Below are positions 8,349 to 13,431 of a stretch of 13,431 bases of DNA, piece after piece (position 1 is the first letter of the stretch; each line of letters begins with the position of its first letter). The notes below the pieces were generated by a model. That model did not search any database. It was not told the origin of the DNA and saw only the letters and a list, made by a program, of their open reading frames with translations. Origin of the DNA: Porticoccaceae bacterium (GTDB taxonomy: Bacteria > Pseudomonadota > Gammaproteobacteria > Pseudomonadales > Porticoccaceae); contig JALNZZ010000049.1 of the NCBI GenBank assembly GCA_023229065.1, positions 1-13,431 on the forward strand, read 5' to 3'. The translations under genes and the position numbers were made by a program.

Positions 8349-8686
8349 AAGGCTTCCTGAGCTTCTAGAGTAAGTGACGGCGACGCGGGGATAGTGCGCA
8401 CCGATATCAAGGCTGCCTCGACGAACACCGGCCTGGTTAGCCGGGACACCCTCGAGCACAAGTCCAGGGCCGAGGATAAAGCACGGCAAGGCGATCAAGC
8501 CTCGCACCGTTGGCCCGGGGACATTTCGAAGGTGTAGCCAGTTGGCAGCGAAAAGCGGACCGATCCTAGCACAGGCGGGCGCTTATGTCAGTTGTCGCCC
8601 AGCTACGGCGCCCTATAATGTGGCGCTGTCTATCGGTGCATCACCGCGACATGTGGTCAAGCGGAAAACCCGTTATCATCTGTTTC
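8349..8686. other. Intergenic region between idh and rluE
   Basis: 338 bases without a convincing gene. It holds the rluE promoter (8592-8619), a small leader hairpin CGGTG/CACCG (8634-8638, 8642-8646), and another small inverted repeat CCGGC/GCCGG (8428-8432, 8440-8444). I could not find a convincing promoter for the minus-strand idh gene, although one must lie here or in the idh leader. Confidence 0.5.
8592..8619 (+). promoter_or_regulatory. Probable promoter of the rluE-nudJ-mnmA cluster
   Basis: A perfect -10 TATAAT (8614-8619) lies 16 bases after TTGTCG (8592-8597, 4 of 6). Transcription would start near 8626. This places the in-frame start at 8585 upstream of the message and supports a later rluE start. 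Confidence 0.65.
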
Positions 8687-9436
8687 ATGCCTATACTTGT
8701 CCGCTTCAACAAGCCCTACGGGGTACTGAGTCAGTTTACCGACAGCGACGGTCACCCAGGGCTTGCCCACCATATTTCCCTCAAGGGCGTGTACCCGGCG
8801 GGACGGCTCGATCGCGACTCCGAAGGGTTGCTGTTGCTCACCGACGACGGCGCACTGCAGGCGCGCATCAGCCACCCCAGATTCAAGCTCGCCAAGACCT
8901 ACTGGGCCCAGGTTGAAGGGGAGATCAGCGAGGCGCAACTGGCGCAGCTGCGCCGCGGCGTTACCCTCAACGACGGGCCCACCCTGCCCGCCGAGGCCAG
9001 GCGCATTGACGAGCCCGCCCTCTGGCCCCGCAACCCGCCGGTGCGCTTTCGCAAGACGGTGCCCACCGCCTGGCTGGAGCTGATCATCCGCGAGGGGCGC
9101 AACCGTCAGGTGCGGCGTATGACCGCTGCCGTGGGCTTACCCACCTTGCGCCTGATACGGGTGCGCATCGGTGACTGGACCCTGGACGGACTCGAGCCCG
9201 GTGACTTTGCCGTTGAACAGATCGCCGCCGACGGGGACAATAGCGCCTCCACGCAGAGACTTGCGGAGCGGCAGCGCTCATCACCGCGGCGCAGTGGGGA
9301 CAACCGGCGACTGTCCTCCCAACCCGACGGCAAGGCGGGCTCTCGAACTCGCGCCAGGCCTGGCTCCCAGCCAAGCCGCAAATCAGGCCTTAACCCAGGC
9401 TCAAAATCAGGCCCCAACCCAGGTAAGCAACGCTGA
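8687..9436 (+). CDS. rluE: RluE-type 23S rRNA pseudouridine synthase with a long low-complexity tail
   Basis: A 249-residue member of the RsuA/RluB/E/F family; RluE makes pseudouridine 2457 in 23S rRNA. The start MPILVRFNKPYGVLSQFTD is RluE-like, the catalytic motif GRLDRDSEGLL has the nucleophilic aspartate at D42, and GVTLNDGPTLPAEA, WPRNPPVRFRK and REGRNRQVRRMTAAVG follow as in E. coli RluE. The E. coli N-terminal extension is missing. After about residue 178 comes a 69-residue tail rich in Arg, Ser, Pro and Gly, ending in the repeat KSGLNPGS / KSGPNPGK. It is probably disordered and RNA-binding by charge, or read-through of former spacer. The start is chosen by homology; no good Shine-Dalgarno precedes 8687, and ATG 8651 is an alternative. 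The stop shares one base with the nudJ start (TGATG). Same order as E. coli rluE-nudJ-mnmA. Confidence 0.93.
   Translation: MPILVRFNKPYGVLSQFTDSDGHPGLAHHISLKGVYPAGRLDRDSEGLLLLTDDGALQARISHPRFKLAKTYWAQVEGEISEAQLAQLRRGVTLNDGPTLPAEARRIDEPALWPRNPPVRFRKTVPTAWLELIIREGRNRQVRRMTAAVGLPTLRLIRVRIGDWTLDGLEPGDFAVEQIAADGDNSASTQRLAERQRSSPRRSGDNRRLSSQPDGKAGSRTRARPGSQPSRKSGLNPGSKSGPNPGKQR
9380..9423 (+). repeat. Two-copy 24-bp tandem repeat in the rluE tail
   Basis: AAATCAGGCCTTAACCCAGG (9380-9399) recurs as AAATCAGGCCCCAACCCAGG (9404-9423), period 24, with two differences. It encodes the repeated KSGxNPG peptide. The AGG that ends copy 2, in AGGTAAG (9421-9427), is the likely Shine-Dalgarno of nudJ. Confidence 0.8.
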
Positions 9437-9936
9437 TGTCCTACCAGATTCACCTCACTGTAGCCACCGTTATCCACCGCGACGGCAAGTTTCTGATGGT
9501 GCGCGAACGCGACCAGGGCCGCGAAGTGATCAACCAGCCCGCTGGTCATGTGGAGCCCGGGGAAACCCTGCAACAGGCCGCGCTGCGAGAAACCCTGGAA
9601 GAAACCGGCTGGCATGTCTCGCTCACCGCCTTTCTCGGTATCAGTACCTACCACTCGCCGCCCCACGACCTCACTTATTACCGGATGAGCTTTGTTGCCG
9701 ATCCGCTGCAGCCAGCCCCCGGCGCGGTGCTGGACAGCGATGTCATCGCTGCCGAGTGGCTGACTCCTGAGGATCTGGCGGCAGAAGCAGAGCGCTTACG
9801 CAGCCCGCTGGTGATGAGCACGCTGGAAACTTTTTTGACCGGCCGCCACTATCCTCTCGATATTATCGACAACCTCAATGCCGGCTTTCCTCCCATCAAC
9901 CATCTCGTCAACATAGCCGCGGATAAGCAGTCATGA
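9436..9936 (+). CDS. nudJ: NudJ-type Nudix hydrolase
   Basis: A 166-residue Nudix protein (E. coli NudJ is 153). NudJ hydrolyses pyrophosphate bonds of nucleoside di- and triphosphates and of the thiamine precursor HMP-PP. The Nudix box runs from G37 (GHVEPGE) to RETLEETGW (51-59), with the metal-binding glutamates at 52, 55 and 56. One hydrophobic position of the consensus (after RE) is Thr53. The substrate is inferred from gene position between rluE and mnmA and from overall likeness, not from a decisive residue. The ATG overlaps the rluE stop by one base, and its own stop overlaps the mnmA start (ATGA), which suggests translational coupling of three genes. AGGTAA lies about 10 bases before the ATG. 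Confidence 0.92.
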   Translation: MSYQIHLTVATVIHRDGKFLMVRERDQGREVINQPAGHVEPGETLQQAALRETLEETGWHVSLTAFLGISTYHSPPHDLTYYRMSFVADPLQPAPGAVLDSDVIAAEWLTPEDLAAEAERLRSPLVMSTLETFLTGRHYPLDIIDNLNAGFPPINHLVNIAADKQS

Positions 9937-11060
9937 GCAAACCCAGTGTGATGGTCGGCATGTCCGGCGGCGTGGACTCCTCGGTGACCGCCCTGCTGCT
10001 GCTCGAACAGGGTTACCGGGTCGAAGGCCTGTTCATGAAGAACTGGGATGAGGACGATGGCAGCGAATACTGCACCGCCATGGCGGATCTGGCAGACGCC
10101 CAACAGGTGTGTGACCGCCTGGGCATCACCTTGCACACGGCCAACTTCGCCGCCGAATATTGGGACAATGTATTCGAGCACTTTCTCGCCGAGTACAGCG
10201 CCGGTCGCACGCCCAACCCGGACATCCTTTGCAACCGGGAAATCAAGTTCAAGGTCTTTCTGGAGTACGCCGAGATTCTCGGTGCCGATTTGATCGCCAC
10301 CGGTCACTATGTGCGCCGCCAGGACCGCGACGGCCGCACCCTGTTATGCAAGGGCGTTGATAACAACAAGGACCAGAGCTATTTTCTGCACGCCGTGGAC
10401 GAAAGTGCCTTGGCGCGCTCGCTGTTTCCCGTCGGGGAGCTGGAAAAGCCCGAGGTGCGGCGCATCGCCGAAGCGCACGGTTTAATCACTCACGCCAAAA
10501 AAGACAGCACTGGCATCTGTTTTATTGGCGAGCGCCGTTTTAAGGATTTTCTCCAGCAGTACCTGCCGGCCCAACCCGGCGATATCGAAGACGACACCGG
10601 GCGGGTAATCGGTCGCCACATTGGCTTGATGTACCACACCCTGGGACAGCGCCAGGGGCTCGGCATCGGCGGTGTCAAAGGCGGCAGCGAGGAGCCCTGG
10701 TATGTGGCTGCCAAGGATCTGGAGCGCAATGTGCTGGTGGCGGTCCAGGGCGGCAACCATCCTTTGTTGTTTACCGATAGTTTGATCAGTGAAGAGATTC
10801 ACTGGATCAACGGCGAGCCCGCCGATCTGCCCCTGCACTGCGCTGCCAAAACCCGCTATCGTCAGGCCGATCAACCTTGCCTGGTGCAGCGAGATGGCGC
10901 TGGCTGGCGAGTGGATTTCACCACGCCGCAGCGCGCCGTCACGCCGGGCCAATCCGTGGTGTTCTATCAGGGTGACGTCTGCCTGGGAGGCGGTGTCATC
11001 ACCCGCGCTTTTAATCGCGACACTTATCACAACAGCCAGTGCAGCACTATTGCTCAGTAA
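9933..11060 (+). CDS. mnmA: MnmA, tRNA U34 2-thiouridylase
   Basis: A 375-residue ATP-dependent sulfurtransferase (E. coli 368). It adenylates and thiolates C2 of U34 in tRNA for Lys, Glu and Gln, taking sulfur from the IscS/TusABCDE relay. The PP-loop GMSGGVDSS is at 9-17; catalytic Cys100 is in NPDILCNREIKFK and the persulfide-carrying Cys196 in DSTGICFIGERRF, matching the E. coli C102/C199 pair. GHYVRR, NNKDQSYFL and the C-terminal beta-barrel part (about 290-375) are all present. The start overlaps the end of nudJ by four bases. A 36-base gap separates it from hflD. With cmoB this is the second U34-modifying enzyme in the window, acting on different tRNAs. Confidence 0.97.
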   Translation: MSKPSVMVGMSGGVDSSVTALLLLEQGYRVEGLFMKNWDEDDGSEYCTAMADLADAQQVCDRLGITLHTANFAAEYWDNVFEHFLAEYSAGRTPNPDILCNREIKFKVFLEYAEILGADLIATGHYVRRQDRDGRTLLCKGVDNNKDQSYFLHAVDESALARSLFPVGELEKPEVRRIAEAHGLITHAKKDSTGICFIGERRFKDFLQQYLPAQPGDIEDDTGRVIGRHIGLMYHTLGQRQGLGIGGVKGGSEEPWYVAAKDLERNVLVAVQGGNHPLLFTDSLISEEIHWINGEPADLPLHCAAKTRYRQADQPCLVQRDGAGWRVDFTTPQRAVTPGQSVVFYQGDVCLGGGVITRAFNRDTYHNSQCSTIAQ

Positions 11061-11096
11061 CCTTTTTCAACACCGACCCAGGGAATCCACCTGATC

Positions 11097-11723
11097 ATGC
11101 TGTTCCGTAAACCCACCTCCGACCAGGCGATTGCTCTTGCCGGAGTTTTTCAGGCCTGCCAGCTGGTGGACGACCTGGCCACGACAGGTCTCTGCCAGCA
11201 ACAGGATTTTGATGTCTGTATCAACAGCTTGTTTGAGCGCGACAGCGACTCGACCCTGGCGGTATTCGGCAACATCGACAATTTGCGCACCGGCCTCGAT
11301 ACCTTGCAGCGGACACTGGGTACCACCAAATCCGGCGAGTATGCCAACTTGCTGCGCTACGCTCTCGGCGTGCTTTACCTGCAGCGGCGACTGACCAAAG
11401 ACCGCCCCAAGCTGACGGCGATAGCCGACGGTCTCGACAAGGCACAGCGCCAGGCCGAGCACTTTAGCCGCAGTCATCCCAATGTGCTGGCCAACCTGGC
11501 GGATGTCTACCTCAACACCATTAGTCAGTACAATTTTCGTATTCAGGTGAAGGGCATGCCCCAACATCTGCAACAGCCGGATATCGCCAATAAAATTCGC
11601 TGCCTGCTGTTTGCCGCTATTCGCGCCGCTATCTTGTGGCATCAGCTGGGGGGGCGCCGCGTACAATTTATTCTGCAGCGGTCGCGGGTGCTGGAGGTGG
11701 CAAGGGATTTACAGCGGATGTGA
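11097..11723 (+). CDS. hflD: HflD homologue, peripheral membrane regulator
   Basis: A 208-residue helical protein of family length. The start region LALAGVFQACQLVDDLA and the later SGEYANLLRYALGVLYL and LLFAAIRAAILWHQLGGRR blocks are HflD-like. In E. coli HflD is a cytosolic/peripheral inner-membrane protein that binds lambda CII and favours lysis; its role for the cell is unclear, and its place between mnmA and purB is conserved. The ATG at 11097 has GGGA (11081-11084) 12 bases upstream, weak. No transmembrane segment is evident. Its TGA stop (11721-11723) lies inside the extended -10 proposed for purB. Confidence 0.93.
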   Translation: MLFRKPTSDQAIALAGVFQACQLVDDLATTGLCQQQDFDVCINSLFERDSDSTLAVFGNIDNLRTGLDTLQRTLGTTKSGEYANLLRYALGVLYLQRRLTKDRPKLTAIADGLDKAQRQAEHFSRSHPNVLANLADVYLNTISQYNFRIQVKGMPQHLQQPDIANKIRCLLFAAIRAAILWHQLGGRRVQFILQRSRVLEVARDLQRM

Positions 11724-11729
11724 TAGAAT
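11721..11729 (+). promoter_or_regulatory. Extended -10 promoter candidate for purB
   Basis: TGATAGAAT combines the TGn extension (11721-11723, the hflD stop codon) with TAGAAT (11724-11729, 5 of 6). No -35 at a proper distance is recognisable; TTTACA at 11708-11713 is only 10 bases away. Transcription would start near 11736, about 38 bases before purB. Confidence 0.4.
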
Positions 11730-11773
11730 TTGGCCCCTCTCCCGCCCATCACGCAACACGACGGAACACTGCC

Positions 11774-13153
11774 ATGCCCCTCTCCTCCCTTACTGCTGTT
11801 TCTCCCATCGATGGCCGCTACGGTAGCAAGACCGCACCGCTGCGGGAGATTTTCAGCGAATACGGCCTGATTAAATCCCGGGTCCTGGTGGAGGTGCGCT
11901 GGCTGCAATATCTGGCACAGCATTCTGGTATTGCCGAGGTACCTGCGTTCAGCGCCGCGGCTAATGCGCTGCTCGACGAGCTGGTGGCTAATTTCTGCCA
12001 ACAGGATGCACAGCGCATCAAGGACATCGAAAGAACCACCAACCACGACGTCAAGGCAGTGGAGTATTTCATCAAGGAGCGTATCGCTGACAACCAGGAG
12101 CTGAATGCCGTCAGCGAATTCGTGCACTTCGCCTGCACTTCTGAAGACATCAACAACACCTCCCACGGTCTGATGCTGCGCGCAGGTCGCGATCAGGTGC
12201 TGATGCCAGCGGCACAGAACATTGCCGACACTCTGGCCGCCATGGCCGTCGACTTCGCCGCCGTGCCGATGATGTCGCGCACCCACGGCCAGACGGCCTC
12301 CCCCACCACGGTGGGCAAGGAGCTCGCCAATGTCGCCTATCGCCTGCGTCGTCAGCTCGAGCAGATTCGCAACGTCGAGTTGCTCGCGAAATTTAATGGC
12401 GCGGTGGGCAACTACAATGCCCACCTGTCTGCCTATCCGGAAATCGACTGGCAGGAGTGCGCCAAAGCCTTTGTCGAATCCCTGGGACTGGCGTGGAACC
12501 CCTACACAACACAAATCGAGCCCCACGACTGCATCGCTGAGCTGTTCGATGCCATCGTGCGTCTCAACACTATCCTGATCGACTTCAACCGCGATGTATG
12601 GGGCTATATCTCGCTCGGTTATTTCAAGCAGAAGACGGTCGCAGGCGAAGTCGGCTCGTCCACCATGCCCCACAAGGTGAACCCCATCGATTTCGAAAAT
12701 GCCGAGGGCAACCTGGGGCTCGCCAATGCCGTCTTCACCCACCTGGCCCAGAAGCTGCCCATCTCTCGCTGGCAGCGCGATCTCACCGACTCCACGGTGC
12801 TGCGCAACATGGGAGTAGGCTTTGGATACTGTCAGATCGCCTTCGAGTCCATTCAGAAAGGGCTCGGCAAGCTGGAACTCAACCAGCAGCGCCTGGCGGC
12901 GGACCTGAATGAAGCCTGGGAGGTACTCGCGGAGCCGGTACAGACCGTGATGCGTCGCTACAATATTGAAAAGCCCTACGAAAAGCTCAAGGAGCTTACC
13001 CGCGGGCAAGGCATTACTCGGGACAAGATGCAGGCCTTTATTGACAGCCTGGCCATCCCCGACAGCGCCAAAGCCGAACTGCGCGCCCTGACACCCGCCA
13101 GTTATATTGGCAACGCTGTAGAGCAGGCCAGGTCCATCAACGACGGCTGTTGA
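11774..13153 (+). CDS. purB: Adenylosuccinate lyase
   Basis: A 459-residue enzyme (E. coli 456) of the fumarase/aspartase superfamily. It splits fumarate from SAICAR and from adenylosuccinate, steps of IMP and AMP synthesis. The start PLSSLTAVSPIDGRYG matches E. coli closely. H171 (SRTHGQT) and S295 in the signature loop GSSTMPHKVNP fall at the same numbers as the E. coli catalytic residues; TSEDINN (122-128) is also present. The open frame begins at 11636 inside hflD, but those 46 residues have no family likeness; the ATG at 11774 has GGAA (11763-11766) 7 bases upstream. It lies 50 bases after hflD, so it may be both read through and driven by its own extended -10. The palindrome array starts about 20 bases after the stop. 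Confidence 0.98.
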   Translation: MPLSSLTAVSPIDGRYGSKTAPLREIFSEYGLIKSRVLVEVRWLQYLAQHSGIAEVPAFSAAANALLDELVANFCQQDAQRIKDIERTTNHDVKAVEYFIKERIADNQELNAVSEFVHFACTSEDINNTSHGLMLRAGRDQVLMPAAQNIADTLAAMAVDFAAVPMMSRTHGQTASPTTVGKELANVAYRLRRQLEQIRNVELLAKFNGAVGNYNAHLSAYPEIDWQECAKAFVESLGLAWNPYTTQIEPHDCIAELFDAIVRLNTILIDFNRDVWGYISLGYFKQKTVAGEVGSSTMPHKVNPIDFENAEGNLGLANAVFTHLAQKLPISRWQRDLTDSTVLRNMGVGFGYCQIAFESIQKGLGKLELNQQRLAADLNEAWEVLAEPVQTVMRRYNIEKPYEKLKELTRGQGITRDKMQAFIDSLAIPDSAKAELRALTPASYIGNAVEQARSINDGC

Positions 13154-13174
13154 TTAAGTCACGAGTGGAGTGGT

Positions 13175-13410
13175 CTTATACCATCGTGGTATCAGATTTC
13201 TCCCTCTGGTCGAAATGACAAACACACAATCTTGTCATCCCGACCAACGGGAGGGATCTTGTACCACCGCAGTACCAGATTTCTCCCGCTGGTCGAAATG
13301 ACAGACACACAATCTTGTCATCCCGACCAACGGGAGGGATCTTGTACCACCGCAGTACCAGATTTCTCCCGCTGGTCGAAATGACAGACAAAAGGCGGGC
13401 CGAAATAACA
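13175..13410. repeat. Tandem array of 83-bp imperfect palindromic repeats
   Basis: Two units with period 83 are identical over 77 bases (13231-13307 and 13314-13390). A partial, more diverged right half precedes them (13175-13230), and a degenerate right arm follows (about 13394-13410, GGCGGGCCGAAATAACAG). Each full unit is a ~71-base inverted repeat: left arm from 13233 starting TGTCATCCCGACCAACGGGA, right arm ending at 13303 with GGTCGAAATGACA, 17 of 21 complementary. Between the arms sits a second small palindrome, GTACCACCGCAGTAC; the partial copy has a perfect ATACCA-tcg-TGGTAT there. The sequence is open in several frames, but the peptides are repeat artefacts. Dispersed palindromic repeats of this TGTCATnCCGACC type are seen in many bacteria. 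The array occupies the 278 bases from the purB stop to the window end, where I see no gene. Confidence 0.9.
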
Positions 13411-13431
13411 GAAGCCAAACCACACGGGACC

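Noticed and set aside
8349..8507. N-terminal extension of isocitrate dehydrogenase
   Set aside because: The 53 added residues match nothing in the family, and the ATG at 8348 has a good Shine-Dalgarno and family-consistent residue numbering.
11636..11773. N-terminal extension of purB into hflD
   Set aside because: Unlike any PurB; the ATG at 11774 matches E. coli and has a ribosome site.
11642..13009. Long open frame on minus (455 codons) opposite purB
   Set aside because: It lies antisense to a clear adenylosuccinate lyase, has no family likeness, and results from the codon bias of purB.
13231..13390. CRISPR array
   Set aside because: The units are contiguous 83-bp palindromes with no unique spacers and no cas genes.
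13176..13423. Small minus-strand open frames over the repeat array
   Set aside because: They translate the palindromic repeat in several frames (repeating peptides such as FRPAGEIWYCGG) and have no start context.

Overview
The window carries a block of core genes from a gammaproteobacterium, moderately GC-rich by eye. The order infA / clpA-clpS / cspD / isocitrate dehydrogenase / rluE-nudJ-mnmA-hflD-purB is the arrangement known from Escherichia and Pseudomonas. The monomeric isocitrate dehydrogenase, the alanine dehydrogenase and the repeat array after purB point to an environmental or marine lineage (for example Cellvibrionales/Halieaceae-like) rather than an enteric. That placement is an inference; no species can be named from the sequence alone.

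Layout. Positions 1-105 (minus) hold the first 35 codons of a gamma-glutamylcyclotransferase-like gene. cmoB (242-1216, plus) makes the cmo5U34 wobble modification of tRNA, and it converges on ald (1239-2354, minus), alanine dehydrogenase. infA (2534-2752, plus) encodes IF-1. The clpS-clpA pair (5455 down to 2785, minus) encodes the N-degron adaptor and the AAA+ unfoldase of ClpAP. cspD (5759-5998, plus) diverges from clpS. The monomeric NADP isocitrate dehydrogenase (6126-8348, minus) converges on cspD and diverges from rluE. The rluE-nudJ-mnmA-hflD-purB cluster runs on plus from 8687 to 13153: the first three genes overlap by 1 and 4 bases, and purB has its own probable extended -10. The last ~260 bases hold a tandem array of 83-bp imperfect palindromes.

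Functional theme: translation and growth-state control. The genes cover tRNA wobble modification (cmoB, mnmA), 23S rRNA pseudouridylation (rluE), initiation (infA), regulated proteolysis (clpS/clpA), a stationary-phase cold-shock-family protein (cspD) and central or purine metabolism (idh, ald, purB, nudJ). All coding regions look intact, and key active-site residues were found in most of them.

I see no new multi-gene system. The most interesting material is non-coding: (i) a strongly self-complementary ~100-nt element between clpS and cspD, with a possible pseudoknot and an alternative pairing to the clpS ribosome binding site; (ii) a near-identical GGCCTGC/GCAGGCC hairpin used twice, each time between convergent genes; (iii) an operator-like perfect inverted repeat over the infA -35 box; (iv) a terminator-like hairpin inside the last codons of cmoB; (v) the 83-bp palindrome array. 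A 69-residue low-complexity tail on RluE is the main protein oddity.
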